From contig CANTFK010000800.1 in assembly GCA_947646735.1 (NCBI GenBank), forward strand, positions 496,001 through 560,000: a DNA stretch of 64,000 nucleotides. The letters are read 5' to 3'. The stretch is from Peronospora farinosa (lineage: Eukaryota > Oomycota > Peronosporomycetes > Peronosporales > Peronosporaceae). The notes under the pieces were generated by a model. That model saw only the letters and a list, made by a program, of their open reading frames with translations. It did not search any database and was not told where the DNA came from. Both the position numbers and the translations under genes were made by a program. Shown here piece after piece: positions 30,265 to 40,882 of the stretch (positions within the stretch are counted from its first letter, which is position 1; every line of letters begins with the position of its first letter).

Positions 30265-32142
30265 TTAGTCCACGGATTTGATTTTAGCGGTGGGCTCCCC
30301 TCCCTTGGCATACTGGATAGCAGCCATTAGATAGTCAATCACGTGGAAACGCAAGACCAAGTGGAAATGATCCCACCAATAGCCCAGCGATGCCCGTATT
30401 CCACCGTACCCTGCTTCAGCAGAAGCTGAGTGAAAGGTGGAGTGCCCGCTCACGGCATAATTTCCCATGATCGAAAAGCGCTCCCTGTTAATTGCAGTCA
30501 GTTTTGGTCAGTGACGACGGTTACATTCAGCACGACAGCAAACTTTGCACCTGGTTGTTCCTCCCAAGTCTTTATTCAGACCCCGAATCATGTTGTTTGT
30601 CCGAAAGACAAACAGCATATCCCTCGGAAGTTGCTCTAAAAAGTCGGTTACCTGCTTACCATAGTGATGCTAGTGAGACTACACCAAGCGTCTGCAAAGT
30701 AAACAAATACCATTCACAAGGCCTGAAGTACGTACATTCGAAAAACGCATACTTTTGAGGTCATCAGAAAGTTTCTTGCGCTCAGACTCACTCATTGCCA
30801 TGTCCAGGCGTCCCTTGTGATCCATCGTCCGGTACGTAAACAGTAATGGTAAGTACTTGGCAAGTTCTCCAACGTTCAATTTCTTGCCACATTCGTCCAA
30901 AAAAACACTATCGCGCATTAGCATTGCTCTCCATAGGTCGCAATATGTTTTGCGAAATTCAGTGTCCAGCTCGCGGTATAGTCCATGGTCAAGCAAGACG
31001 AGCTGTTCTTTACGCTTGACTAGAGGGTCAGGATTGCGACGTACGAAGATGTTACCCGCATGTGGATCGCAGTGGACAAAACCGTGACAAAACACCATTT
31101 CGCTGAACACTTCACACAGCGAACGCGCAACTTCAGGCGGATCAAGGCCAAGTTTTCGGATGGCATCAATTTCCGAAATCTTCGGTGCACTGATGAACTC
31201 CATCGACATCATTCTCTTCGTGCTTAGCTCGTCGTACACGATAGGCACGTGGACGCTATTGTTGTGCTTAAACAAATCTGCAATACGCCGGCTGTTGTAC
31301 TTTTCATTTTCGAAATCCAGCTATGAGTCAAAAATATGTGAAGCATCAGTGCAACAACGGCAACAATAATTCAAACAGCTCACGTAAACGTACCTCCGAT
31401 AAGAGAGAACTCTTGAATTCAGGAAAGAGCCATTGGATCTGGACGTCAGGAAAATAGTACTCGATGAGCTGAAAGGCCCATTTGATGACTTGGATATCCG
31501 CTTTCATTTGCGACTTCAAATGTTGGTACTGGACTTTCACAGCCAAGTCACGTCCTTGGTGATCCACTGCATGATGTACCTGAGCTAATGATGCAGAAGC
31601 AATTGGTGTCTTGTCCAACTCTCTAAAGATCTGCTGCCAGGGTCGTCCCATCTCTACCTCAATGGTCTGCCTGACCTCCTCAAACGACACTGGTTTAGCC
31701 TTGTCCTGTAGCTGAGCCAAAGTCTTCGTGTACTCCATAGGCAGTCCATGGTTGAATGTGGCTACTTGCTGGCCAAATTTCGTGTAGATTCCACCGTTTT
31801 GGAAGCACAAGTGAAGAAGTCGCTGGGCGATGCGCTGGTTGAGACTTTTCAGCTTGAAAGCGTATTCAGGATCATCTTGTTCAGTGCTTTTGAAATGGAG
31901 TCGATGGTCCCAAACAACTTGACTCCCCGTCATAAATACACGTAGCGAGCGGGACACGATATTCCTGTTTTTTTGTCGAGAAAAAGTTAAAGCATTTAGT
32001 GATAATCATGAAGGGATACAATATAAAAACTGACAGCGCTCTTTAGTTACCCATTGGTTTCATCACCTATGTAGATGCCACCAGTAAGCAGTGAAAGTGC
32101 AGCAAACGATCGCCTTGGTACGGAGAGTAGGCGAGATGTCAT
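30265..32142 (-). CDS. ADCK/UbiB-family atypical kinase
   Basis: Five exons: 32051-32142, 31394-31964, 30736-31320, 30551-30669 and 30265-30484, 528 residues. Start MTSRLLSVPRRSFAALS looks like a mitochondrial presequence. UbiB hallmarks: GGIYTKFGQQVA (the KxGQ motif), IASASLAQVH (Ala-rich loop in place of the Gly-rich loop), DLAVKVQYQ (Lys), MSMEFISAPK, FVHCDPHAGNIFV (catalytic Asp/Asn) and LLDHGLYREL (the DFG-equivalent). The C-terminal exons add HHYGKQVTDFLEQLPRDML and a tail ending AKIKSVD. ADCK1/ADCK5-type proteins act in mitochondrial membranes and lipid or quinone homeostasis. The subfamily is inferred from overall length and motif spacing, and all kinase-like motifs look intact. Confidence 0.87.
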
Positions 32143-32357
32143 GGTAATGTACTGTGTTACTCGAAATCAAATATCTCAATTACTAACTAGTACTGTCAAA
32201 AGTCGAGCATCTACCGGTATGACGTAGAAAGTGACGGTCGGTACCTGTCAACGCTGTCCAAATGAACTTGTCACACATGTATTACTCATATTACTGTACT
32301 ACAACCATCCGATACTCTTTTCGTTGAGTATTCATCTCTTTGACCGAAAGTCAGCTC

Positions 32358-32864
32358 TTATATGCAGTCTGTTTTGCCGGCAACAAATTTACCGCTAGCA
32401 GAGTCTTCACAACCGCACTCGCTCGTATTAGGGTCCTTGATGCAATCGGTTCCATATCCGTCAGTTATACCCTTGTCACTGTTTTACAGACACACGTTAG
32501 AAACACGATTTCACTTTTCACACGAGATCTCAATGACTTACTTCCAGAAAAAAGTCCAGCAGTCATCATTGTCGAGCATTTCGTCCAGGGTTGGCTCCAG
32601 GCATACATAAGCATAGCAGGTGCCGTAAGGATAGCCGTGATTACCGTCGTACTGATGATCCGTCATGAATACCGCAAAGGTCTGATTCTCGTAGGTGCGG
32701 GTGTTGTGCGAGCACTCAGCAGCCTGGATAGCGTTAGAAACTTTCGTCGCATCGCATTTGTAGAAGCTCGGGCACTTGTTTTTGGTGTTAGACCGGGCTG
32801 GGTCAAGGGTTGCAGACACAAGGGCAGAGCTTGCGAGGAAGGCCAGGGTGAGAGTGAGGTGCAT
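32358..32864 (-). CDS. Small secreted Cys-rich protein
   Basis: Two exons: 32542-32864 and 32358-32478, joined across a 63-bp intron with a strong GTAAGT donor, giving 147 residues. The first 18 residues (MHLTLTLAFLASSALVSA) are a clear signal peptide. The mature part has ten cysteines, including CPSFYKC near the start and CGC near the end, plus many Asn, Asp and Tyr, and no membrane span. There is no RxLR, LxLFLAK or PcF-like motif. Such apoplastic Cys-rich proteins are common in plant-pathogenic oomycetes, but a virulence role is not demonstrated by sequence. Reading without splicing gives a false stop after 108 residues. It is the last gene before the retroelement block. Confidence 0.78.
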
Positions 32865-33644
32865 ATTTGCTGGTGCTAGATTGGTGGGGTGCTTCTGTTG
32901 TTCGTCGAGTATTATAAGATGAAGTTATGGCTTCTCGCAGCTAGGCGTGGTCTAACATCATGAAGACTTATTGCACAAATATGCATGTGCTACTGCTAGA
33001 TGAACTACAGGATGGTCATCTAGTTGATGACCATCCCGTACAGCGACTGCTTTTCGCCATTCTGTATAGCTGGCTACTTATGGAATCACTATCAGTTTGT
33101 CTTCCTGAGTTGGAGATTTAGCGTTTCGAATAACCCTGATAACTCAACTGCAAATTTATAAATAGTGAATATTCCGACTATGGCACGTTTTTTGCGAATG
33201 TCGACTTTGTTGACCATAGCCATGCCATCTGACAATGGCATTAGAGGGTGAAAGAACTCATGAAGTAGGTTAGGTTATAGCTGTTATTGGCATTGGAGGG
33301 TGAAAGAACTCATGAGTAGGTTAGGTTATAGCTGGTATTGGCATTGGAGGGTGAAAGAACTCATGAGTAGGTTATGAAGCTTTGACGATAGTGTTTTTCA
33401 TCGACTTTGGTTTTATGGTGAGGTCGGCGATCTCTTGGATACCTCGAACTGGTCTGTTTCGTGCACTTGCTTGCCAGTTTGCAGCATTTAAAGCAATAAT
33501 AGGCGGTATGAGTGAGTCCGCTACATGCTGCATATGACCATTGTCTGTTACTGATACGCATAGCGATCTTCGCGACTCCTACTACGCTCTGATCAGTCGC
33601 TTCGAGATGGTCTGTTATCAGCACGACCATGGCCTCACTCCACC
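32865..33644. other. Spacer at the edge of the retroelement block
   Basis: Contains a perfect 11-bp inverted repeat (ggatggtcatc, 5-nt loop, 33010-33036), a three-copy tandem repeat (33237-33378) and, on the minus strand at 33361-33630, an 89-codon ORF with Cys residues and a Lys/Arg-rich end (SSRYPRDRRPHHKTKVD). That ORF has no recognised domain and may be a repeat-derived fragment. Confidence 0.5.
33237..33378. repeat. 51/52-bp tandem repeat, about 2.7 copies
   Basis: Units start with ggcattggagggtgaaagaa at 33237, 33289 and 33340, giving spacings of 52 and 51 bp. Copies differ by a few bases, so the array is recent. It ends inside the unrecognised minus-strand ORF at 33361-33630. Confidence 0.9.
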
Positions 33645-34213
33645 TGTAACGGGCAAATGTTACACGAATGTGTTAAGTATGTGATACGTAACGGATGGGA
33701 GGTCTGAAAAGGTATCTGGCACATCAATGTGATCCACCCTCGTGAATGTGATATCCATTGATGGAACATTTAAGGGATGACGCCCAGTTGGGACTAGGCG
33801 TCATGATGACGTCACAAATGGACATCATCAGCGAGCTTAAATATATTTCAAGCTCGCACGTATGGATGCGCATCTATAGAGATGGCATCCAATCATTACA
33901 TATCAAGCAATCAGTAATTAGATTTATATTTACTTATTTTCCATTAAATATAAATCAGTCTTGAATTCGCTAAGCCAACGCTCACTGCGCACGAGAAGCT
34001 GAACAAGCTTCGGCGTGGTGTAAGTGAAGCTCTTGCTTAGAAGTTTGTTACGCGGCTCTCTTCGGCGACCAGCAGTGGTTGTTGCAGTGCTTTAGCGCTG
34101 ACCAACACCACCGCCACCGCACTCGGAGGTTTGACGGTTTAACCGCTTTCTTTCTTGTGCTGAAGGTATGTGCTTAGTAGTACGCGGAAGCTTCCTAGAA
34201 GTGCCCGTATCCA
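33645..34213 (+). repeat. 5' LTR of Gypsy-1
   Basis: Starts TGTAACGGGC and ends GTATCCA just before a TGG primer-binding-like site. The start aligns with the inferred 5' end of the solo LTR at 62938-63279 (read on the minus strand), and the end aligns with the LTR remnant at 48923-48960. It contains a 9-bp inverted repeat (atgacgcc/ggcgtcat near 33776-33809) next to a TGACGTCA palindrome, the consensus bZIP/CREB-type site. The boundaries are inferred from these alignments because no second LTR of this copy survives. Confidence 0.65.
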
Positions 34214-34215
34214 CT

Positions 34216-34233
34216 TGGTAGCACTAGTAGTCC
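34216..34233 (+). other. Primer-binding-like site of Gypsy-1
   Basis: TGGTAGCACTAGTAGTCC lies two bases after the LTR end. It begins with TGG, the complement of a tRNA CCA end. The second gag-bearing element has nearly the same sequence at 48963-48981, also two bases after its LTR end, which supports function. The donor tRNA was not identified. Confidence 0.55.
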
Positions 34234-34273
34234 TTCCCACGACCCGTCTCTCTGAGCGTGCATGTGAGTGAGG

Positions 34274-35357
34274 ATGGGCCTCAGTATGGATTGGGGGGAT
34301 TTTCCTCACTTTTCCCAACATCATAGGGAGATGGCTGAGCATTTGGCGCAGGGACTTGGTGAACAAGTCCTGGTCAATCTCTTGAATTGTCCTCCTGAGC
34401 AACATGTTGCTCAGTTAAAGCAATTCAAGGCATTTGTGCTTGGACAGCGTAGAAACATGTCCGAGGCAAACAACCAAGCAACGGCTGAGTCCATCAGTAA
34501 CACTTAGGATGAGCTTTTGCGTGAGCAAGCTCGGAACGAGGCGCTCAACAGAACTGTTGAGACGCTCTCTGCCCGGTCTTATCAGCCAAGGCTCATTCGG
34601 ATGGCTCCATCGAGGTTTGATGGGACTGTCCCACATGCGATTGTCCACTATATTTTAGCATTGGAGCAATGCGGTATGGCGCAGATCATCGAAGACGACA
34701 CCAGGATGGTGTAGTATGCGATGTCAAATTTGCGTGGCAAAGCGTCAGAGTGGTCTAACTCTGCGCTTATGGCAAACGTCGATGCGTTTCCATCATGGGC
34801 GATCTTTTAAGTCAAAGATTCGCGCCATGTAACAGCCGCCTAACAACAAATTGTTACTTCAGGCACGCTTCTTTGGAGCACGACAGGCAAAACGATCTCT
34901 TCAGGAGTATTTGCAGGAGATGCGTTTGCTGTCTGCACCCATTAATGTGGGCTCGATACCGAAACACATTAAGGTGCCTACGTTCATGAATGGACTACGG
35001 CACGTCCCATCGCGTCAGGCTCTTTTCAGAAAGGTGCCAAAAACGATGGAGGAGGCAATTGAAATCGCCATGGTTGAGGAGCAATCCTACAACAGCGTCT
35101 CGGCGACAGATTATTATAAGCCGTCGGCCGAGAGGTCGGATGCCACTCCAATGAAGTTAGGCAATGCAGATGTCATCTGCTACAAGTGCGGCAAGCGAGG
35201 CCATATGATGACTCGCTGCTATGCCAAACTTGCTGCTGGTGCTAAGGCAGCCAGCAGAAAGGCTCACTACCCTAAGGGAGGTGTGAAGAATCAGCGTGCA
35301 CGACGCACGGGTTCAGCACCTGCCCAAGATGGGTCGGGAAATGTGGGAGCGAAGTAG
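34274..35357 (+). pseudogene. Gypsy-1 gag, broken
   Basis: Reads MGLSMDWGDFPHFSQ at the start, then a retrotransposon gag domain in pieces. In-frame stops occur near 34505, 34711 and 34807, with frame changes between. The last piece (34851-35357) is open for 168 codons and contains IAMVEEQSYNSV and a single CCHC zinc knuckle CYKCGKRGHMMTRC (CX2CX4HX4C). Capsid-nucleocapsid precursor of the element, no longer translatable as one protein. Confidence 0.8.
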
Positions 35358-35398
35358 GGGCGGGATGCCCTACTGTCGCGGACTCGAAAGCTACCCCT

Positions 35399-38300
35399 AT
35401 GTTCAGAGTTATCGAACAAGTGGGTAGCAGAGTACCTGAGGTACCGAAAGGTCGGACCTCAACAATTTTGGTCTATAGCGCTCTAGTACGAGGCTACGAC
35501 CAAGTGATGACCATTCTCGTGGATTCGGGTGCATCACAGAATTTTGTGAAACTCGCGAATCTGAAAAAGAGACCGGCGAGTTATGAGTCGCTTTGCCAGA
35601 TTGGAAAGCGAGAAGAGGAGACCGTTCGTTTAGCGAACGGCGCGCTCGTTAAATCGGAGGGAGTTCAAGTTGAACTCGCCTTCAGTTTCAGTGACTTGTC
35701 TTGTAAAGAGAAGTTCACAGTGCTAGGTATGGAGAGTCCGTATGACCTCATCCTTGGCATGCTTTGGATGGCTAAACACCAACCATGGATAGACTGGCGT
35801 ACATGTGGTGAAGTGCTAATTTTGCGATGTGGAGGTCCCAGACTCCAGTTGGATTCGGAGTATAGGCCGTGGGTCAGAGACAGGGGACCAGAGAGACAGG
35901 GGCCTCGAAGGGGAGCGACCGTTGGTGGAGGACAATCCGCGGAGACCGCCGAAGAAAAATCAGTATCAGGGTACCGGTTAACCGGTACCAAAGGGAGTTG
36001 ATCATGGCCGCTCATTGATCGACCTGGCCCCTCGTTGGTAGACCCGGGTCCCTCATAGATAGACCCGGGTCCCTCATCGGTCGACCCAGTCCCTCATTAG
36101 TAGACCTGGGTCTCTCATTGGTAGACCTGGTCCCTCATCAGTCGACCCAGTCCCTCATCGGTCGACCTCGGCCCCTCATTGGTTGACCTGGGTCCCTCGT
36201 TGGTAGACCTGGGTCCCTCATCAGTCGACCCCGGCCCCTCGGGGTTCAGCCACTCCGGACCAGCTAAGAAGGATCAGACCAGTCGACGCAAGGAATCAGA
36301 GCTTCAGGCAAGGATAGAGTAAAGGAGCTAAAAGGATAGGACTATATTAAATACTACTCAATTTGCGATCTACGTGGCACGACTCCGTCACCCAAGAAGG
36401 ACTTGTTCTAAGTTACTCACTGTTCCGGGAAGGAATATATTTTGGCCCCCCGTCGAAGACAATTGTGTAGCGAAGTTCAAGGGCGAATAGAGCTCCAGGA
36501 TATATTTGGCCTGTGAGCTCGTTCGAGTAGCAACACCCCCCCAAGACCCGCTATCGGAAGCGGCCTCCCTCGCCTCAAGGTCCGGGAGCAACGTAAAGGT
36601 CAGGTGGTTGATACCCCTGAAACACGAAGGAAAAGGCCAGGGACGACAAGCGCCCCTGAAGAATTTGGCTCTAAGTCCACTCTCGACAAGGTCGATCGAG
36701 TGGCCACCTACCGGCCCACCGAGTGAAGCATATCCACTCGAGGCCCCCCAGGTCTACCTCCCTCAAGGCAGACATCTACATCGTCACCAAGTCCTCCGAA
36801 GAGTGCAGCCCGCCAGCCGACGGGTACACAAGGTGAGAGAAGGTTCATACGCGGCATCGGGGTACCCCCTCCGACAGTCGGCAGTCCGGCACAGTGAGTG
36901 GTTTGGGGTCTCATCATACAATTTTAAAAACCCACTCCACCACATGCACGCACAGTTGATATATCTACGAAGGACACCGGAAAAGATGTGCTCCTGCGAG
37001 AGGCTTATGTGACTGATGCTGTATCCAACACAGTCGAGGGTGCGATGACGGTATGTCAATTGACACCAGGTACTACCCAGCTCGTGGAGCCTGGAGTAGT
37101 TAAAGGTATTCTGACATAAATTCAGGTAACAAATATTTATAACTAGCTTGAGGAGACTGGTGCAGTGAATGGGCGATGACAGGTAATCATTCGTTCTATG
37201 GTCCTTCACAGAGCCGAGATCCTGTGGCAGTTGGGAAAAGTGCGCTGGTTATAACAGCAACGACACCTTCTTCCAGGGTAAAGGTCGTGGTGACTCGAAC
37301 AACGAGGGTCAAAAGTATTAAGACGATCAAGGGCACGTCGAAACGAGTGACCCATGGATCAGTCTCGGCTCAAGAGGACGGACTTACGAACAAGTTGTTT
37401 GAGGTCGTCGAAGACAAGATGCCGGAGTCATCCTCAGTTGAGGTGCTCCAACTTGTCTTGGCATCTGCCGAGGAGATAGTAAATCCCTCGAAGATGAAGT
37501 GGGATCTGTTCCTGTCCAAATTAAAGGAAGGGAAGATCCACGAGATAGTCGCACCAGTTCCAGTAAAAAACGTGGTAGACTGTTGCTCTTCATCCACAAT
37601 GGATGAGAGCGTCGTGGAGACCGACAAGAAGAAGCGGTTCGCTGCTCAAGGCTGGGAAGCCTTGAAGGACAGCCCGTTCTATGATGTTCTGTGAGAACAC
37701 CGTGATGTTTTTCCAGCAGAAGTGCCGAGCCGCCTACCGGCCGACTGGGGCATCAGGCAAGAGATTGACCTGGAGGCTGGCACCAAGTATTGTGTGACCA
37801 GGCAATGGCCGTTGCCGAAGGAACAAGTCGATTACATCGATGAGTTCTCGACAAGCGAGCTAAGGCGGGACATGCACGTGAGAGCAAGTCGCCTCACTGC
37901 AGACCGACCTTCTGTGTGCGTAAAGCAACAGGTGGATGGCGCGTAGTTCATGCTTATAATAAGCTGAACACGGCCACCATTCCAGCTCAAACGCCGATCC
38001 CGCGGAAATATATTTTGTTGAATTCCATGGGAAAGTCAACTATCTTTTCCGCGTTGAATCTGAAGGATGGCTACTATCAAGCTCTCATGAAAGATACCGA
38101 TGTAGCCAAAACGGCAGTAAGCACCCCAAGCGGCATGCTGTGGGAGTGGCTTGTGATGCCACAAGGGTTGAAAAATGCTCCGGCAACATTCAACCGAGTG
38201 GTGGCTTACGTGATGCATCAGCACCGTGCCTACGTGCCCCATTACTTTGAAGATGTATTCGTGCATAGTAGGGCGGAGGACGGTCTGAGCGCGATAGAGT

Positions 38301-39236
38301 CGCACAAGCGCCATCTAGACGCTGTGCTGCAGACTCTGGGTGACGCCCAAATATACGTAAACTTGCAAAAGTGCGTAATAGAGGTCCCCGAGATACCTGT
38401 ACTGGGCTGCATCGTAGGTGCACATGGTGTACGAGCAGACCCAGAAAAGGTAAAGGCTGTAAAGGAATGGCCAGTCCCACGTAACGTGAAGGATTGCGCC
38501 AATTTCTTGGGCTCGCTAATTACTTGCATAAGTACAGCAAGAATTATGCGGAGCAGACTAAGCCATTGTCTGACCCTTGAAAAAGGATACAGAATGAACT
38601 TGTTCTAAGGAGCAAGTAAATGCGTTCACATCAGTGAAGCAATCTCTTGTAGAGGCACCGGTCTTGGCATTGCCAGACGTGGATAAGCACTTTAGCGTCG
38701 TCTGCGATGCAAGCAATTTTGCAATCGGCAGCGCGCTCATGCAAAAGGATGACAACGGCGTTGATCGTGTCATTTCGTATCAGTCTTGGCTTTTAAAAGC
38801 TGCCGAGCTGAATTACCCTGTGTATGACAAGAAGCTACTTTCAATTAAGTATGCCCTTGTGAAGTTTCGGGTGTACCTCTTGGGCACCGAACCTTTTGTT
38901 GTTTATACGGATCACGCATCACTGCGGACCGCTATAAATTCACCGCACCTCTTGCCGAGAATGGCAAGATGGCTAACATTCTTCTCTGAATTTAATTTCA
39001 AAGTTGAATATAAGCCAGGCAAGTCGAATGTCTTGGCTGACGCTTTATCGCGCAGATCAGACTTCGAGGCAAGACACCAGGATAGTGTGTCTCGTGCGAA
39101 GGCACAAGCTGAGTCGTCAACACTGGCAGCCATGAAGGCCTACCATGTGACGAGCTCAATGGCCTCCGATATCAAGGAGTGTTTCAGTCAGGACGAACAT
39201 TTTCGCCTGCTGTTGGGTTCTTTTAGTAGATGAAAG
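35399..39236 (+). pseudogene. Gypsy-1 protease, RT and RNase H, broken
   Basis: The protease reads VDSGASQNFVKL with the DSG active site, then LGMLWMAKHQPWIDWRT, where an LTR insertion (35814-36944) breaks it. After the insertion it resumes at 36949. The RT core includes WRVVHAYNKLNT, SALNLKDGYYQALM and MPQGLKNAPATFNRVV. The catalytic box reads YFEDVFVHS where YxDD is expected, so an Asp is replaced by Glu. A frameshift near 38510 and a stop near 38606 precede RNase H (CDASNFAIGSALMQ, YTDHASLRTAI, KSNVLADALSRRSD). The next insertion begins at 39268. Confidence 0.82.
35814..36944. mobile_element. LTR family B insertion in Gypsy-1 protease region
   Basis: Runs from TGTGGTGAAGTGC to CCACTCCACCACA (1131 bp) and carries no coding domain, so it looks like a solo LTR. 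Flanked by TACA (35810-35813) and TGCA (36945-36948), a 4-bp duplication with one mismatch. Excising it together with one duplicate joins DWRT to RTVDISTKDTGKDVLLRE in frame. Contains the family-B minisatellite at about 36010-36235 (units like tcgacctgggtccctcattgg). Confidence 0.85.
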
Positions 39237-39267
39237 ATTACCCTTCCGTCGCACCTCAAAGCGGAAC

Positions 39268-40878
39268 TGTGGTGGAGTGGATACTCAAACAACTTAGTAG
39301 ATCCACAAACACACAGCGCCGGAATGCCGACTTACGGAGGGGGTACCCCGATACCGTGTCGTGTTAACCTTGGGTCTCACCTTGTGTACCCGTCGGCTTG
39401 GCTGGTATTGCTCCTCGGTTGACGCAGAAAACTTATAGACTTGGTCCTTGTATGGAGGGACTTGGTGGTCCCCGAGTGGATATACTTCACTTGGGACCGG
39501 GTTTCTTGGGCTCAATCGACTGAGTCGAGAGCGATGCACCTGGTACTATGTACCCCTTCGGTGGCTAACTGTTCTTGTTCTTTCGACCCCTTTTCTTGTT
39601 CCCCGTAGGGAAACCGCTTCCTATAGCGGGTCGTAGAATGGGTACGAACCCACAGGCCAAAATACTTCCTGGGGTTCGTTCGAGCTTGAATCTTACCACA
39701 CGACTGTCTTCAACGGGGGGGGGGGGTCAAAATAAATCCCTTCCCCGGAACAGGTGGGTAGATCGAAACAAGTTCGCGCTTGAGTTTTGACACCTCCTTG
39801 ACACCTCAGGTCAACTATCCTGAGGTTCAACTTGCGTTGCTTGAGCCGTCACCTCACCTGACGTCGGTGGGCCAAAGAGTATCCCGCCCGGAATAGGTGA
39901 GGTGACGGAGAAGCTTGGAAGGGGCGCTTAAAGCTTCCACGTGTAATGCAAATTCGAGTGTGTTTATTTATCTTATTCTCTGTATACTTTTCTTGCCTAA
40001 CCCTAACCCTTCGCTCTGGATGGTACCACGTGTCAACTTGTGATCGAACAACTGGATCTTTTAGGACATGGGACTTGAACCGGCTCTGCACTTTAAGAAG
40101 GCCTTGTACCTTCTATAACCTGGAGTCCACCTGTCACCTGGATCCACCTGTTGTCTGGGGTCCACCTGTCGCCTGTAGTCCACCTGTTGACTGGGGTCCA
40201 CCTGTTGCCTGGGGTCCACCTGTCTCCTGGGTCCACCTGTCACCTGGATCCACCTGTTGTCTGGGGTCCACCTGTCGCCTGTAGTCCACCTGTTGTCTGG
40301 GGTCCACCTGTCTCCTGGGTCCACCTGTCACCTGGGGTCCACCTGTCGCCTGGGGTCCACCTGTTGTCTGGGGTCCACCTGTCACCTGGGGTTCACCGGT
40401 CATCCGGGTCCACCGGTCACTTAGGGTCCACTGGTCACCATGAGTCATCCTGGTTCACCTTGGGTGCCGGGACCACCTTGGGGCCTGGTCCACCTTGGGT
40501 TGTGGCCCACCTTGGATCATGATTCACCTTGAGTCCTGGTACACCTTGGGAACGTGGATGCCCTCGAGGCACTGGACTTTCAGGTTCTTTGGACTTGTGC
40601 CAGCTCTGCACTGTAGGGCAACCTGGCACTTCTCCAAGTGTGTGACTTCAGGACCCTGAACCTTCGGTACCCCTGTCCCCGGTGACTGGTACCCCTGTCC
40701 CTGGCGACTGAAAACCCTGTCCCCGGTAACTGGTACCCCTGTCCCTGGTGACTCTGGGCTGAACTTTGGGACCTTGCGAGACGCAATCATAGTCAATCCC
40801 TCGAGAGAGTGACCTGCATTTCTGTGCTCTTTATTACGATGTCCTCTGGGGCCCCAATTCTCCTGGCATTTCTCCACA
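39268..40878. mobile_element. LTR family A insertion between Gypsy-1 RNase H and integrase
   Basis: Runs from TGTGGTGGAGTGG to TTTCTCCACA (1611 bp), non-coding. Flanked by GAAC (39264-39267) and AAAC (40879-40882), a 4-bp duplication with one mismatch. Excision restores HLKAELNRFSYSDGLLWHQ in frame. Contains an 11-G run near 39714, plant-like LTR hairpins (gaaaccgcttcctatagcggg) and a minisatellite of 17-20 bp units (ggtccacctgtcacctgg) at about 40125-40440. Confidence 0.87.
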
Positions 40879-40882
40879 AAAC

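Noticed and set aside
36506..37012. 168-codon plus-strand ORF in the LTR-B insertion
   Set aside because: Lies in non-coding LTR sequence and crosses the insertion boundary into Gypsy-1.
40061..40522. Long repetitive ORFs on both strands (TGGPQTTGG..., GSTCHLGPPV...)
   Set aside because: They are open only because the LTR-A minisatellite unit is a multiple of three or lacks stops. They have no start context and differ in each LTR copy.
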